Positions 52,797 to 63,614 of a DNA stretch of 64,000 bases are shown here, piece after piece (position 1 is the stretch's first letter; each line of letters opens with the position of its first letter). The position numbers were made by a program, and so were the translations under genes. The notes under the pieces are model-generated. The model did no database searches, was not told the DNA's origin, and was given only the letters and a program-made list of their open reading frames with translations. The DNA lies in assembly GCF_900450705.1 (NCBI RefSeq), contig NZ_UGHK01000001.1:682001-746000 (forward strand). Direction: 5' to 3'. This DNA is from Avibacterium paragallinarum. GTDB taxonomy: Bacteria; Pseudomonadota; Gammaproteobacteria; Enterobacterales; Pasteurellaceae.

Positions 52797-53465
52797 TTTT
52801 CTTAATCCTTTGCGGCGGCGGTGATAGGTTAATCTTGACGCAGGGCGAGACGTTTGTGCCACCGTTGGCACTGTGGATTTATGTGGCTTATGACGGCGAT
52901 AATGCTTGATAAAATAATACATGCTGCTCGCAAGCAAAAAGCCCGTAAAAAAAAGAATGATCAGCTCGCCATACAACCGATTGAAAATCTGATTAATTTT
53001 CTGCTGTGTGGTTTGGCGATATTTGCTGTTAAAGGTAACGCGTAAAAATCCCTCTACGCCATTGGCAGAATAAATCGGCTCAACCACCTGTTGATAATCC
53101 TTATTCGGCGTCGCCTCGCTGTTTGAAGGAAAATGGCTGAGGGCGTGGTTGGAACTTTGGGCGAGCAATTCCCCTTTGTTAGAATAAATAGAGGCATCAA
53201 CAATAAAGCCCTCTTTGGTGAATTTATCCAAATTTTCTGTTAATTGCTCAGCTTTCGCATTATTAATCAGCAAAATTGAAAACAGATGGGTTTGTTGGCG
53301 AACCAATAAATGGGATAAATTGGTAACTTGATTAATGCTCGCCAACTGCGAACCCCATTTAAATTGTTGCACGCCAAAGAAAACCACGCCGACAATCCCC
53401 GCACAGAATCCGACGATCACCAACAGCATCGTGATTTTTAACGCTTTTTCTTTAATGAGTGGCAA
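52794..53465 (-). CDS. ytjB: YtjB (Smp) family membrane protein
   Basis: The 223-residue protein has an N-terminal membrane segment (ITMLLVIVGFCAGIVGVVFF), a periplasmic domain of about 120 residues, and a second segment (LIILFFTGFLLASSMYYF). A basic cytoplasmic tail follows. This layout and its position divergent from serB match E. coli YtjB/Smp. The function is not known with certainty. Confidence 0.85.
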   Translation of the reverse strand: MPLIKEKALKITMLLVIVGFCAGIVGVVFFGVQQFKWGSQLASINQVTNLSHLLVRQQTHLFSILLINNAKAEQLTENLDKFTKEGFIVDASIYSNKGELLAQSSNHALSHFPSNSEATPNKDYQQVVEPIYSANGVEGFLRVTFNSKYRQTTQQKINQIFNRLYGELIILFFTGFLLASSMYYFIKHYRRHKPHKSTVPTVAQTSRPASRLTYHRRRKGLRK

Positions 53466-53576
53466 GTTATTTTCCCCAAATTTTTATAAAATAGGCTAGA
53501 ATAGTCGGCATTTTAAGCTATTTTGCGGTTCGTCGCACGAAAATATCTAACATCACGATAATTTACAGGATTTCCT

Positions 53577-54536
53577 ATGCAAACACAAAATCTCCACTCG
53601 CTCCAACAGCCATTTCCAACCCTGCCTTGCCCGCTGCGTCAAAATTTACCGCGTTCTACGGCACAGGCGTATTTTATTCTTTATGGCGACAAGCTGAATT
53701 TTGCCACGTTAATGAACTTCCAACAAAAGTGCGGTGTAAATTTTATGCTTTTTGATTATTGGAATGAACAGCAAAATACCGTTGTGTTATTACAAGGGCA
53801 ATGGGACGCACAATGGCAAAGCTATGCCCATCAACTCGGGGTGGACATTGCGTATTTGAATTTTCACGCCCGCTTACAACAAAAGGGCTTGCTGGTGATG
53901 GATATGGATTCCACTGCGATTCAAATAGAATGTATTGATGAAATTGCCAAATTAGCAGGCACGGGGGAGATGGTGTCGCAAATCACCGAGCAAGCAATGC
54001 GTGGCGAGTTAGATTTTGAACAAAGCCTACGCCGCCGTGTCGCCACCTTAAAAGGGGCGAAAGAACAGATTTTGCAACAGGTGAGAGAAAACCTCCCCCT
54101 CACCTCAGGGCTAAAAGAAACCCTTAAAACCTTGCAAAAATACGGCTGGCGAACTGCCATTGCTTCAGGGGGCTTCACCTATTTCGCTGACTATTTGAAA
54201 GATGAACTCGCACTTGATGCCGCCGTGTCAAACCAATTTGAAATTGCGAATGGCATTTTAACGGGCGAGGTAAAAGGGGCAGTGGTGGACGCACAATATA
54301 AAGCCCGCACACTTGAACAACTCGCCTCACAATACCATATCCCAATGGAAAACACCGTGGCTATTGGCGACGGGGCAAACGATTTGCCGATGATGAAGGT
54401 AGCAAATTTAGGCGTTGCCTTTCACGCCAAGCCAAAAGTACAACAACAGGCACAAATTGTGATAAACTTTGCCGACTTAACCGCACTTTTATGTATTTTA
54501 GGTGCAAATGACCGAATAATGAAAAACGAGGAGTAA
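53577..54536 (+). CDS. serB: Phosphoserine phosphatase
   Basis: The 319-residue HAD-family enzyme has motif [10 protein letters not shown] (nucleophile Asp), the conserved Ser in IASGGFTYF, and [10 protein letters not shown]. It carries out the last step of serine synthesis. The N-terminal 90 residues form a family-specific domain containing an uptake sequence (KCGVN). It is divergent from ytjB and starts two bases before the yajQ ribosomal region ends, so yajQ follows as an operon. Confidence 0.95.
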   Translation: MQTQNLHSLQQPFPTLPCPLRQNLPRSTAQAYFILYGDKLNFATLMNFQQKCGVNFMLFDYWNEQQNTVVLLQGQWDAQWQSYAHQLGVDIAYLNFHARLQQKGLLVMDMDSTAIQIECIDEIAKLAGTGEMVSQITEQAMRGELDFEQSLRRRVATLKGAKEQILQQVRENLPLTSGLKETLKTLQKYGWRTAIASGGFTYFADYLKDELALDAAVSNQFEIANGILTGEVKGAVVDAQYKARTLEQLASQYHIPMENTVAIGDGANDLPMMKVANLGVAFHAKPKVQQQAQIVINFADLTALLCILGANDRIMKNEE

Positions 54537-54538
54537 AA

Positions 54539-55030
54539 ATGCCTTCATTTGATATTGTTTCCGAACTGGATTCGCACGAAGTCCGCAATGCGGTGGAAAA
54601 TGCCAACCGCGATTTATCAAACCGCTGGGATTTCCGCAATGTTCCGTCTTCTATCGAACTGAACGAAAAAAACGAAACTATTAAAGTAGTGAGCGAATCC
54701 GATTTCCAAGTGGAGCAGTTAGTGGATATTTTGCGTAACGCCTGCATTAAGCGTGGCATTGATTCTGCATCATTGGATATTCCAACAGAATATGAACACA
54801 GTGGTAAAACCTTCAGCAAAGAAATTAAGCTGAAACAAGGTATCGAAACGGATATGGCGAAAAAACTTACCAAGTTGATCAAAGAATCCAAACTCAAAGT
54901 GCAAACTCAAATTCAAGGGGAACAGGTTCGCGTAACGGGGAAATCTCGTGATGACTTGCAAGCAGTGATCCAACTGGTAAAAAATGCAGAATTAGGTCAG
55001 CCATTCCAGTTTAATAATTTTAGAGATTAA
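54539..55030 (+). CDS. yajQ: YajQ family nucleotide-binding protein
   Basis: The 163-residue protein reads [20 protein letters not shown] and ends [14 protein letters not shown], the full YajQ family length. Relatives bind nucleotides, and some bind cyclic di-GMP as part of transcription control. The role here is not clear. GAGGAGTAAAA precedes the start, two bases after the serB stop. Confidence 0.93.
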   Translation: MPSFDIVSELDSHEVRNAVENANRDLSNRWDFRNVPSSIELNEKNETIKVVSESDFQVEQLVDILRNACIKRGIDSASLDIPTEYEHSGKTFSKEIKLKQGIETDMAKKLTKLIKESKLKVQTQIQGEQVRVTGKSRDDLQAVIQLVKNAELGQPFQFNNFRD

Positions 55031-55146
55031 TACCTCTTTTAAATTTATGACAGGAAAGAAATAAAATTCCGAACTATCAAAAGAATTAAGTCTAATATAT
55101 TACTTTCATTAGTCCTAATTTTTGCATTCTCTCGATTCACAGAATT

Positions 55147-55186
55147 GGCTTAACATCCTATATTTGGGCGTTAAGCCTCTTTTTTA
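55147..55186 (+). terminator. Terminator after yajQ
   Basis: GGCTTAAC/GTTAAGCC (8-bp stem, 15-base loop) is followed by TCTTTTTT. The remainder of 55031-55283 is A/T rich with no gene seen. Confidence 0.7.
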
Positions 55187-55283
55187 ACTATACAATATCG
55201 ACTTTTACCAAAATTTCATTGATTAATAACCAGAGTAAAACTTAGTCATCACCCATTATTGTTTCTAAAAATCAATTCTATTT

Positions 55284-56054
55284 TTACAAAAGACTATAAA
55301 TATCAAAACGATGATTTTTGGTTTCACGGCTAAAGTGCGGTGCTTTTTCGGCGAGAAATGTGGCGTAGTCAGGGCGTTTTACCACTACGCGTTTTTGGGC
55401 GATTTGTAAGGCGGGGGAGAGGAGTTGATCGGCATCTTCATCTGCACCAACCAAATGCTGGAAAATTCGCATTTCTTTTTTCACCAACGCACTTTTGGCT
55501 TTGTGTGGATACATCGGATCAAGGTAAACCACGTCAGCTTGAATGCCTTGTGGGGCTAATTCGGCGATATGAGTTTCGGGCAGGAGTTGCATATTTTGTT
55601 GCATCATTGTGCCAATTTCAGCATCTTGGTAGGCTCGCTGTAAGCCGTCTTGCAACAACAATCGCACCACAGGGTGGCGTTCGACCAAACGCACTTGGCA
55701 GCCAATTGCGGCTAGCACAAAAGCATCTCGCCCCAGCCCTGCGGTTGCGTCAATCACAGTGGGGAGATAATCTTTTTTGATACCGACCGCTTTGGCGATG
55801 GCTTCGCCTCGTCCGCCACCAAATTTACGCCGATGGGCAAGCGTGCCGCTGACAAAATCCACATAAACCGCCCCCAGCTTGGGTTCATCTAGCTTGCGTA
55901 GCTCTAAACGTTCAATCCCATTTTGTTCGGTTTGTACCAATGCTAGCGGGCTTTCTGGCTGATGAACTAAGCCTTCTCGTTCACAAAGTGCGGTGAATTT
56001 TTCGGGCATTTTTGTTTCGCAGAGGAGCTGAAGGGCTATTTTCGTTGCAACCAT
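55284..56054 (-). CDS. rsmJ: 16S rRNA (guanine1516-N2)-methyltransferase RsmJ
   Basis: The start at ATG 56054 gives 256 residues, close to E. coli RsmJ (250). The longer in-frame extension lies inside trmA and is not conserved. SAM-binding and catalytic parts are clear: [36 protein letters not shown] and VVVKRPDYA. It overlaps the end of trmA by 19 bases and is probably translated by coupling. Confidence 0.92.
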   Translation of the reverse strand: MVATKIALQLLCETKMPEKFTALCEREGLVHQPESPLALVQTEQNGIERLELRKLDEPKLGAVYVDFVSGTLAHRRKFGGGRGEAIAKAVGIKKDYLPTVIDATAGLGRDAFVLAAIGCQVRLVERHPVVRLLLQDGLQRAYQDAEIGTMMQQNMQLLPETHIAELAPQGIQADVVYLDPMYPHKAKSALVKKEMRIFQHLVGADEDADQLLSPALQIAQKRVVVKRPDYATFLAEKAPHFSRETKNHRFDIYSLL

Positions 56055-57127
56055 ACACCCGCCTCCATATGTTCCGTGTAAGGAAATTGATCGAATAAGG
56101 CGGAACGCTCGATGCGGTGCGTTTGGCAAAGGCTGGTGAGGTTGTTGCATAAGGTATGGGGATTGCAGGAGATATACAAAATGCGATCGTATTGTTGCAC
56201 CAGTTTCACCGTGTCGGGGTCTAGCCCCGCTCGTGGCGGATCGACAAAAATCGTGTTGCATTCATACTCACGCAGATTAATCCCTTTTAAGCGATTAAAT
56301 TCACGCACGCCGTTCATCGCTTGGGTAAATTCCTCCGCTGACATTCGGATAATTTGCAAATTGTCAATGTGGTTGGCTTGAATGTTAAATTGTGCTGCTG
56401 CCACAGAGGGTTTGGCGATTTCCGTTGCTAGCACGTTGCGGAAATTTTGTGCCAGGGCAATGGAAAAATTGCCGTTGCCACAATAAAGCTCAAGCAGATC
56501 CCCTTGGCTGTTTTGAGTGCAATCCATCGCCCACTGTAACATTTTGCAATTCACCGCCGCATTCGGTTGGGTGAAACTGTTTTCCACTTGGCGATAGGTG
56601 TAATTTTTGCCATTGACGGGTAAAATTTCATCAACATAATCCTGATCCAAACAAATTTTTTGCTTGCTTGCACGCCCGATCAGTTGTACATCAAAGCCTT
56701 GTTGTTGCAAGTTTTGGCGTAGTTGTTGGGCTGCTTGTTGCCATTGTTCATCAAGGGTTTTGTGATACAGCAGACTGACGATGATCTTATTGCTCAGCGT
56801 GCTGAGATAGTCGATTTGAAACAGACGATGGCTAAGAGCAGGCTCAGCTTTCAGCAGAGGCAAAATTCTTTGCATCATTTGATTGATAAGCTGGCTAGCA
56901 ATGGGGAAATCATCAATGCGGTAGGGCTTGCGGGTTTGCGGATCAAACATAATATGATAAAAATCCGAGCCTTGATGCCAAATGCGAAACTCCGCCCGCA
57001 TTCGGTAATGCAACGCGGGGGAATCGAACACCTCCAACGCAGGAGCGTTGAACGGAGATAAAAGTGCGGTCAGTTTTTGCTGTTTTTTTTCTAATTGCTG
57101 TGAATAATGATCGGGATTGTATTGCAT
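56036..57127 (-). CDS. trmA: tRNA (uracil54-C5)-methyltransferase TrmA
   Basis: The 363-residue enzyme has the SAM motif [16 protein letters not shown], the catalytic region [14 protein letters not shown] and [11 protein letters not shown] with the nucleophilic Cys. It makes ribothymidine 54 in tRNA and m5U341 in tmRNA. Its length is that of E. coli TrmA (366). It precedes rsmJ on the same strand. Confidence 0.95.
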   Translation of the reverse strand: MQYNPDHYSQQLEKKQQKLTALLSPFNAPALEVFDSPALHYRMRAEFRIWHQGSDFYHIMFDPQTRKPYRIDDFPIASQLINQMMQRILPLLKAEPALSHRLFQIDYLSTLSNKIIVSLLYHKTLDEQWQQAAQQLRQNLQQQGFDVQLIGRASKQKICLDQDYVDEILPVNGKNYTYRQVENSFTQPNAAVNCKMLQWAMDCTQNSQGDLLELYCGNGNFSIALAQNFRNVLATEIAKPSVAAAQFNIQANHIDNLQIIRMSAEEFTQAMNGVREFNRLKGINLREYECNTIFVDPPRAGLDPDTVKLVQQYDRILYISCNPHTLCNNLTSLCQTHRIERSALFDQFPYTEHMEAGVWLQRK

Positions 57128-57176
57128 AAGATTGCTGGCTCTTTTCTGTCAGAATGGCTAGTTTATTGTGTTAGCG

Positions 57177-57207
57177 ATAAAAAATCAGGGCTTGAATATT
57201 CAAGCCC
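57177..57207 (-). terminator. Terminator after maoP
   Basis: On the reverse strand GGGCTTGA/TCAAGCCC closes an ATAT loop and is followed by TGATTTTTT. It separates maoP from trmA. Confidence 0.85.
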
Positions 57208-57230
57208 TTGTTTCGTCAAAATGTGCTGTT

Positions 57231-57560
57231 TTATTCGGCAGAAAAATCGTCTAAATTATCCGCACCCACCACGCCAGAGAGCGTATAAACACGTTTTGTT
57301 GCGGAAATACGAGAACGGTATTTATCCCACGTTTTCTCGAAGAACGTTTCGGCTGGGCGTTCGCCTTTACAAAAAGCAACAAATGCCGTTTCTTCTTCGG
57401 TTGCTGGCGTGCGTTCACCAGATTCTAACGCTTTGAACGCTTGACCATATTGCTCTAACACTTGAGATTCTTTAATCGTATAATCACCGTGGCGAGCAAA
57501 ACCGCGGGGATAGTTTTTATCGTCAAAAAAGCGACGGGTTACACTAAAACTTTCTGCCAT
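57231..57560 (-). CDS. maoP: MaoP (YifE, DUF413 family)
   Basis: The 109-residue protein reads MAESFSVTRRFFDDKNYPRG with FARHGDYTIKES following and matches E. coli YifE/MaoP along its length. In E. coli MaoP works with the maoS DNA site to organise the Ori macrodomain. Whether a maoS-like site exists here could not be told. It is monocistronic. Confidence 0.92.
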   Translation of the reverse strand: MAESFSVTRRFFDDKNYPRGFARHGDYTIKESQVLEQYGQAFKALESGERTPATEEETAFVAFCKGERPAETFFEKTWDKYRSRISATKRVYTLSGVVGADNLDDFSAE

Positions 57561-57633
57561 AATATCCTCAGTTTTCCGTATTCAAAATCGGCACGCATTA
57601 AACCAATTTTTTAGTCTTTTTGCAATGGATTTG

Positions 57634-58266
57634 TTACTTTTGTAGCAAGGCTTTCACCGTGTCCACATAATCTTGAATAAAGCCGTCTTGGGTGTGAGAT
57701 AAGCCCTCAGGATTGATGCGATATTTGCCATTCACATAAAAATCTGGCACGCCGTGGACATCAAAACGCTGTGCCGCTTGCACTTGCTGATTATAAAGCC
57801 CTGTTACCGCAAAACTATTAATGCCGCCGTCAAACTGCTCCGCACTCACCCCATTATCAATGAAAATTTGGCGAATATCCGCTAAACTTGGGGCATTTTG
57901 ATCGCGATTTCGCACCGCACTTTGTGCCGCTTCAAATAAAGGGGCTTTCACTTTCTTTTCCACGCCTAACGCCATTGCCAACGCCCACGCACGAGTTAAG
58001 TTTTCTGATTGAAAACCTAAGAAATTAACGTGATATTGTTTAAATTTCGTTCCTTCAGGCAAAGCATTTTCCACTTTTTCAGGAATGTGATAGTCCATTT
58101 CAAAGGCATAACAATGCGGGCAATAGAATGAGAAAAACTCAACCACCTCAGGCTGCACCGAACGCTCGGTATTTAAGGTAACATATTGTTTTCCCTCAGT
58201 TAAATCCGCCGCCTGCACATTTGCCACCGCAAAAAAAGAAACCAGTGTAAAAAGCAATTTTTTCAT
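57634..58266 (-). CDS. dsbA: Thiol:disulfide interchange protein DsbA
   Basis: The 210-residue periplasmic oxidase has a signal peptide (KKLLFTLVSFFAVANVQA) and the thioredoxin-fold active site FYCPHCYAFE with the CPHC pair. The cis-Pro segment GVPDFYVNGKY is present. It introduces disulfides into exported proteins. It follows yihD by 11 bases; in E. coli yihD, srkA and dsbA are neighbours, and srkA is missing here. Confidence 0.95.
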   Translation of the reverse strand: MKKLLFTLVSFFAVANVQAADLTEGKQYVTLNTERSVQPEVVEFFSFYCPHCYAFEMDYHIPEKVENALPEGTKFKQYHVNFLGFQSENLTRAWALAMALGVEKKVKAPLFEAAQSAVRNRDQNAPSLADIRQIFIDNGVSAEQFDGGINSFAVTGLYNQQVQAAQRFDVHGVPDFYVNGKYRINPEGLSHTQDGFIQDYVDTVKALLQK

Positions 58267-58277
58267 TGAGATAATCC

Positions 58278-58544
58278 TTATTTAATGATACCGCGTGCTT
58301 TTAACAACGCAGTTTTGAAATCTTCTTCGTAATCTTTTTTAATTCCCGGAATTGGCTCATTTTTATCTGTGCCATACATTTTTAAATGATAGATGATCAC
58401 CTCATCGGTCAATTCCGCCACAGGTTTATCAAAGCCCGCCTCATCAGCAATTTTCTGCAAAATTTGGGTTAAGCTCAAATCAGGATCTTGCGACCAATAA
58501 GGCTGCAACAATTCCAACACTTCATTTAAACGATGACATTTCAT
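58278..58544 (-). CDS. yihD: YihD family protein (DUF1040)
   Basis: The 88-residue protein reads [20 protein letters not shown] and keeps the family's [17 protein letters not shown] segment. It is a conserved small cytoplasmic protein of unknown role found next to mobA and dsbA. It starts the yihD-dsbA unit and is divergent from mobA. Confidence 0.9.
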   Translation of the reverse strand: MKCHRLNEVLELLQPYWSQDPDLSLTQILQKIADEAGFDKPVAELTDEVIIYHLKMYGTDKNEPIPGIKKDYEEDFKTALLKARGIIK

Positions 58545-58733
58545 AGCACTTCCTCACCAAGAATAACAAAAGGTTGAATGATACTTTAATTATTTTGAGA
58601 AAGGAATAAGCTGGGGTAAAAAACCATAAACTTCAATGAAAGCTGAAAATCCCTCCATTTTCACACCGCACTTTTCATTTGCTCATTTCTAGACTAACCT
58701 CGTAAAATAAACCATCATTAAGTGGAGGAAGTA

Positions 58734-59327
58734 ATGGAAATCAGTGCGGTAATTTTAGCTGGCGGTTTGGCAAGGCGTATGGGCGGTGTGGATAAGGGGT
58801 TACAACTTTATCAAGGCGTGCCGCTCTTTTGGCATTGTTATCAACGGCTGAAAAATCAAGTGGCGGAAGTGGCTGTGAATGCCAATCGTAATCAAGCCAT
58901 TTATCGACAAAGTGGCTTGCCTGTGTTTGCTGATGATTTAGCCGATTTCCAGGGTCCGCTTAGCGGTATGTTAGCGGGATTAACCCGAGCGAAAAGTGAT
59001 TTGGTTTTATTTGTGCCTTGCGATTGCCCGTTCTTACCTTTAGATTTAGTGGAAAAACTGCAACAGCCCTTTTTAGACAACGAAACGCAAAATAAAAGTG
59101 CGGTGAAAAAATCCTCTATTTTTCTCACTTATGCCACAGATGGAGAACGCGAACACCCCACATTTTGCCTTGTTTCTCCCTTATTGACGGAAAATTTACG
59201 CACATATTTACAAAAAGACGAACGGCGAATGTTACAGTTTATGCGAGAAAATCACGCCATTGCAGTGGATTTCTCCACACAAAAAAACGCCTTTCAAAAT
59301 TTTAATCATCTTGAAGATCTAAAATAA
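58734..59327 (+). CDS. mobA: Molybdenum cofactor guanylyltransferase MobA
   Basis: ATG 58734 is preceded by GGAGGAA and gives 197 residues; an upstream GTG would overlap that ribosome site. The nucleotidyltransferase motif LAGGLARRMGGVDKGLQ and FVPCDCPFLP (metal-binding Asp) are typical. It links GMP to molybdopterin to make the bis-MGD cofactor of DMSO-reductase-type enzymes. An uptake sequence lies in the gene near 59097. Confidence 0.94.
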   Translation: MEISAVILAGGLARRMGGVDKGLQLYQGVPLFWHCYQRLKNQVAEVAVNANRNQAIYRQSGLPVFADDLADFQGPLSGMLAGLTRAKSDLVLFVPCDCPFLPLDLVEKLQQPFLDNETQNKSAVKKSSIFLTYATDGEREHPTFCLVSPLLTENLRTYLQKDERRMLQFMRENHAIAVDFSTQKNAFQNFNHLEDLK

Positions 59328-59444
59328 TAGGGATAATTGATACATAGATCTAAAGTCAAAAACAACCGCAAAACCGCCACACTTTGTTATGTAATTGCAA
59401 TACAGTTAGCGTATTTCGCTTATCAACAATTAACGACAAACCAG

Positions 59445-59472
59445 AAAATTGGGCATTAAGCCCAATTTTTTA
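59445..59472. terminator. Terminator between mobA and ygfZ
   Basis: AAAATTGGGC/GCCCAATTTT (10 bp, 5-base loop) ends in a T run. The two genes converge here. The preceding 59328-59444 shows nothing recognisable. Confidence 0.8.
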
Positions 59473-59481
59473 TCCTGCAAG

Positions 59482-60336
59482 TTATTCAAGCCCATAAGGC
59501 AATGGAACGGCATTTAACAGTGTTTCACTGCCAGCCAATCTAAATTGCGTATTAGGTTCAAAATTATTATTTAACACCACTTGTAGCCATAAAACGTTAT
59601 CAAAATGCACCGCACTTAGGATAGTGCCTGTTTTACGCCAGCCGTTTTCTAACTGCATTTCAATTTCTGAGCCAAGCTGAATTTGTGCGGCGGTTTCTTC
59701 GTTCGTTTCGAGGTTGAAGGTAAACATCGCTCGTTTGTTAATACCACGATATTTCGCACGCGCCACGGTTTCTTGCCCGATGTAACAGCCTTTTTGGAAG
59801 GAAATGGCTTGTTCGATACATTGTAAATTCAAGGCTTGGGGGATAAATTCATTTTGGCTTTCGGGCGATAAAATCGGGTAGCCCGCTTGAATTTCGGCAA
59901 GATCCCATTGTTCCGCTGTGCCGGTGATAACGAGATCCTGTGCGGTTTGGTTGAGCAGGATCACGCTATTTAGCGGGGCGGGAAGCGTAACAGAAAAATC
60001 CGCTGAAATCGCACCGCACTTTTGTTTATCTAAAACACCGATAATTTGCCAATCTTGCTCTGTGAACACCACTTTAGAAAAAACGGCGTATTTTTTCAGA
60101 TTATCCAACGCTGAGGGCAATAGAGCGTGGCGAATGAGCAGATAAAACTGCTCCGCATTGGCACGAATAAGGCGGAAAACGCTGTTCATTTTGCCTTTAG
60201 GGTCGCAATGGGCGGTGAGGGTGGATTGCCCATCAGGCAGCCCGTTCACATCGCAAGTGAGCTGACCTTGCAAGAATTTTTCCGCGTCCGCCCCTTGCAC
60301 AGAAATCACGCGGTATTGGTGTAAATTAATCATCAT
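59482..60336 (-). CDS. ygfZ: tRNA-modifying/iron-sulfur protein YgfZ
   Basis: The 284-residue folate-binding protein holds the signature FQKGCYIGQETVARAKYRG, including the conserved Cys. YgfZ supports assembly or repair of iron-sulfur enzymes such as MiaB, in a folate-dependent way. It starts two bases after the yicC stop, so the two are co-transcribed. Confidence 0.93.
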   Translation of the reverse strand: MMINLHQYRVISVQGADAEKFLQGQLTCDVNGLPDGQSTLTAHCDPKGKMNSVFRLIRANAEQFYLLIRHALLPSALDNLKKYAVFSKVVFTEQDWQIIGVLDKQKCGAISADFSVTLPAPLNSVILLNQTAQDLVITGTAEQWDLAEIQAGYPILSPESQNEFIPQALNLQCIEQAISFQKGCYIGQETVARAKYRGINKRAMFTFNLETNEETAAQIQLGSEIEMQLENGWRKTGTILSAVHFDNVLWLQVVLNNNFEPNTQFRLAGSETLLNAVPLPYGLE

Positions 60337-60338
60337 TG

Positions 60339-61202
60339 TTATTCCAAATTCTGAATTTGTTCACGCATTTGTTCGATAAGCACTTTAAGCTCCACCGCCG
60401 CATTGGTTACTTCAGCGTTGATGGATTTTGAGGCGAGCGTATTACTTTCGCGGTTCAGCTCTTGCATCATAAAATCTAGCTTACGCCCCACCGCACCGCC
60501 TTTGTGCAGAATGCGTTGGGTTTCTTTAACGTGCAGTTGCAGGCGGTCAAGCTCTTCTGCCACATCAATCCGTTGAGCAAGTAGCACCATTTCTTGCTCT
60601 AATCGTTGCTGATCCGCTTGTAATTGCAATTCATCGAAGCGTTGTTGCAGACGTTCACGCTGCCACTGCAAAATCTCTGGCATTTTTGACCGCACTTTTT
60701 CGCTTTCCAGCGTAATCGCCGCTAAGCGTTGTTCGATGAGATCGTGGAGCTTTTCCCCCTCGCGACCACGCATTGCGATAAATTCCGCTAAGGCTTGCTC
60801 AAATCCCTCAAGCAACGCTTGGCTGATGCGATCGAGATCCTGCTCGGGCGTTTCCACCACACCGGGGTAACGTAACACATCGGTGAGATTAATCTCGCCC
60901 TCGCCCGCTTGCTGTTTTAACCATTGCAACGAAGCGATGACTTGCTGGGCTAAGGCTTGGTTTAAATTTAACGCTTCGCTAGTTTGTGGCTTGCCCTCAA
61001 AACGCAGGCTACATTCCACTTTGCCACGGGTTAAACGCTGGCGTAGTTTTTCACGCAAGCCATTTTCTAAGCCACGGAAAGGCTCTGGCAAGCGGAAAAA
61101 GGTTTCTAAATAACGTTGATTGACGGAGCGAATTTCCCACACCGCATTGCCCCAATCTTGTTTGATTTCATAACGGGCGAATGCCGTCATACTGTAAATC
61201 AT
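60339..61202 (-). CDS. yicC: YicC family endoribonuclease
   Basis: The 287-residue protein reads IYSMTAFARYEIKQDWGNAV and ends with the conserved DUF1732 part (GGAVGRKLDFMMQELNREST-like, ending AVELKVLIEQMREQIQNLE). YicC proteins are reported as a new type of endoribonuclease. It is divergent from rph, as in E. coli. Confidence 0.93.
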   Translation of the reverse strand: MIYSMTAFARYEIKQDWGNAVWEIRSVNQRYLETFFRLPEPFRGLENGLREKLRQRLTRGKVECSLRFEGKPQTSEALNLNQALAQQVIASLQWLKQQAGEGEINLTDVLRYPGVVETPEQDLDRISQALLEGFEQALAEFIAMRGREGEKLHDLIEQRLAAITLESEKVRSKMPEILQWQRERLQQRFDELQLQADQQRLEQEMVLLAQRIDVAEELDRLQLHVKETQRILHKGGAVGRKLDFMMQELNRESNTLASKSINAEVTNAAVELKVLIEQMREQIQNLE

Positions 61203-61315
61203 AATTTGTCCTTATAGGCGGTAAAAATTGCCCTTATTCTACCGTTAAATTTTTCATCTGTCAGTTTGCGTGTTAGAATGAGGGACATTTTATGACCAAA
61301 TCAAAGGAATCCTAA

Positions 61316-62035
61316 ATGCGTCCAAATGATCGCCCTGTAAATCAACCTCGCCCGATTAAAATCACCCGCCACTTCACCAAATATGCCGAAGGTTCGGTGC
61401 TGGTGGAGTTTGGTGAAACCAAAGTGCTTTGCACCGCCTCTGTTGATGAGAGTGTGCCACGTTTTTTAAAAGGGCAAAATCAAGGTTGGGTAACGGCAGA
61501 ATATGGAATGTTGCCACGTTCCACCCATAGCCGTATGCAACGCGAAGCGGCGAAAGGCAAGCAAGGCGGACGCACAATGGAAATTCAACGTTTAATCGCC
61601 CGCTCTTTGCGTGCAATGGTGGATCTCACCGCCCTTGGTGAGCGTTCAATCACACTGGATTGTGATGTGATCCAAGCTGATGGCGGCACGCGGACGGCTT
61701 CTATTACTGGAGCTTGCGTGGCGTTAGTGGACGCTATAAACGGCTTAATGGAAAAAGGTGTGCTAAAAACGAACCCAATTAAAGGGCTGGTGGCGGCTAT
61801 TTCTGTTGGCATTGTAGAGGGCGAAGCGGTATGCGATTTGGAATATGTGGAAGATAGCAACGCCGAAACCGATATGAACGTGGTGATGACCGATGATGGC
61901 CGAATGATTGAAGTGCAAGGCACAGCAGAAGGTGAGCCATTCTCCCACGAAGAATTATTAACCCTGTTAGATCTCGCAAAACAAGGCTGTGAAGTGATCT
62001 TCAACGCGCAGCGTGAAGCCTTAGAGCAAGCATAA
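61316..62035 (+). CDS. rph: RNase PH
   Basis: The 239-residue phosphorolytic exonuclease reads [20 protein letters not shown] with the catalytic segments [17 protein letters not shown] and [12 protein letters not shown]. It trims tRNA 3' ends. It is intact, with no frameshift of the type known in E. coli K-12. pyrE follows after 12 bases as an operon. Confidence 0.96.
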   Translation: MRPNDRPVNQPRPIKITRHFTKYAEGSVLVEFGETKVLCTASVDESVPRFLKGQNQGWVTAEYGMLPRSTHSRMQREAAKGKQGGRTMEIQRLIARSLRAMVDLTALGERSITLDCDVIQADGGTRTASITGACVALVDAINGLMEKGVLKTNPIKGLVAAISVGIVEGEAVCDLEYVEDSNAETDMNVVMTDDGRMIEVQGTAEGEPFSHEELLTLLDLAKQGCEVIFNAQREALEQA

Positions 62036-62047
62036 TTGGGGGCGCAA

Positions 62048-62692
62048 ATGCAAGGCTACAAAATCGACTTTATCAAATTCGCACTCAGCCGAAATGTGCT
62101 TAAATTTGGTGAGTTCACCTTGAAATCAGGGCGGGTCAGCCCTTATTTCTTCAACGCTGGCTTGTTTAACACGGGAGCGGATTTGGCTCGTTTAGGGCAA
62201 TTTTACGCCGCTGCCATTCAAGCCAGTGGCTTAGATTATGATGTGATTTTTGGCCCCGCCTACAAAGGCATTCCCATTGGCACAACGCTCTCTGTGGCGT
62301 TGTTCAACCAATATGGCATTGATAAGCCCGTGTGTTTTAACCGCAAAGAAGCGAAAGATCATGGCGAGGGCGGAAATTTAATCGGCAGCCCGTTGCAAGG
62401 CAAGGTGCTATTGGTGGACGATGTGATCACCGCTGGCACGGCAATTCGCGAAGCAATGGATTTGATCGCACAAAATCAAGCGACATTAAGTGCAGTGATG
62501 ATTGCGTTAAATCGTAAAGAACGCGGCAAAGGCACGCTTTCTGCCATTCAAGAAGTGGAACGCGATTATCAATGCAACGTGCTTTCTATTGTGGATTTTG
62601 ATGATTTAATGCAGTTTATTGAGCAAGATCCCGCTTATCAACAATATTTACCCGCAATGCGGGCATATCGCGAACAGTACGGCGTAGAATAA
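62048..62692 (+). CDS. pyrE: Orotate phosphoribosyltransferase
   Basis: ATG 62048 gives 214 residues; an earlier TTG at 62036 adds four non-conserved residues. The PRPP-binding motif [17 protein letters not shown] and [13 protein letters not shown] are clear. It makes OMP in pyrimidine synthesis. The rph-pyrE order is the same as in E. coli; no attenuator hairpin was found in the 12-base gap. Confidence 0.96.
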   Translation: MQGYKIDFIKFALSRNVLKFGEFTLKSGRVSPYFFNAGLFNTGADLARLGQFYAAAIQASGLDYDVIFGPAYKGIPIGTTLSVALFNQYGIDKPVCFNRKEAKDHGEGGNLIGSPLQGKVLLVDDVITAGTAIREAMDLIAQNQATLSAVMIALNRKERGKGTLSAIQEVERDYQCNVLSIVDFDDLMQFIEQDPAYQQYLPAMRAYREQYGVE

Positions 62693-62740
62693 AAAACGAC
62701 AAATTTTAGCACCGCACTTTGATAAAGTTTGGAGAATGAA

Positions 62741-63601
62741 ATGACATTTATTGGAAAACTATTAGGCTTTTTTATTGGCTACCGTTTTGGTGGCTTTTTT
62801 GGTGGGCTGGTTGGTGCGTATTTAGGGCATTTGGCAGATAAAAAATTATACGAACTCGGTAGCGTGCGTTCGAGTTTTTTCCAACGCAAAGAAACCCGCC
62901 AATCGCTCTTTATGCAAACCACCTTTGCCGTACTCGGGCATTTGTCGAAATCCAAAGGTCGCGTTACGCAAGACGACATCGCCCTTGCCAATAACCTAAT
63001 GAACCAAATGAATTTGGACGACAAAGGTCGCAAACTGGCACAAGAAGCGTTTAATCGCGGGAAAGATCCGAATTTCCCATTGCGTCAAGTGATCCGTGAA
63101 TTTTGCACCGCCTGCGGTCAGCGTAGCGACTTGTTGCGAATGTTCTTACGCATTCAGCTGCAAGCCGCCTTTGCCGATGATCATTTGCACGAAAATGAAA
63201 AAGATGTACTTCAAGTGGTGGCGGAAGAATTGGGCTTGTCCAGTTTCCAATTCCAACAAATTTTAATGGCAGAAATTGCCGCTCGCCAATTTAGCCGTGG
63301 TGGGTTTTATTATGAATATAACGGCTCACAACAGGGCTACTATCAGCAACAAGGAAGCTATCAGGGCGGTTATCAAAGCTCAGGCCCAACCTTGCAGGAC
63401 GCTTACAATGTGCTAGGCGTGAGTGAAAATGACGATCGCACCACCGTTAAGCGAGCTTACCGCCGTTTAATGAATGAAAATCACCCCGACAAACTGGTTG
63501 CCAAAGGCTTGCCAGAAGAAATGCTTGAAATGGCGAAAGAAAAAACCCAACAAATTCAAGCCGCTTATGATTTGATTTGTAAAGCGAAAGGGTGGAAGTA
63601 A
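62741..63601 (+). CDS. djlA: Membrane-anchored DnaJ-like co-chaperone DjlA
   Basis: ATG 62741 (GGAG seven bases upstream) gives 286 residues: a glycine-rich N-terminal membrane segment (LLGFFIGYRFGGFFGGLVGA), a TerB-like helical middle, a Gln/Tyr/Gly-rich linker, and a C-terminal J domain with the HPD motif (MNENHPDKLVAKG). DjlA stimulates DnaK at the inner membrane. The preceding in-frame TTG is rejected. Confidence 0.93.
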   Translation: MTFIGKLLGFFIGYRFGGFFGGLVGAYLGHLADKKLYELGSVRSSFFQRKETRQSLFMQTTFAVLGHLSKSKGRVTQDDIALANNLMNQMNLDDKGRKLAQEAFNRGKDPNFPLRQVIREFCTACGQRSDLLRMFLRIQLQAAFADDHLHENEKDVLQVVAEELGLSSFQFQQILMAEIAARQFSRGGFYYEYNGSQQGYYQQQGSYQGGYQSSGPTLQDAYNVLGVSENDDRTTVKRAYRRLMNENHPDKLVAKGLPEEMLEMAKEKTQQIQAAYDLICKAKGWK

Positions 63602-63614
63602 ACCTTTATTTATT

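Noticed and set aside
56055-56261. N-terminal extension of RsmJ
   Set aside because: It lies within trmA in another frame and is not part of the RsmJ family.
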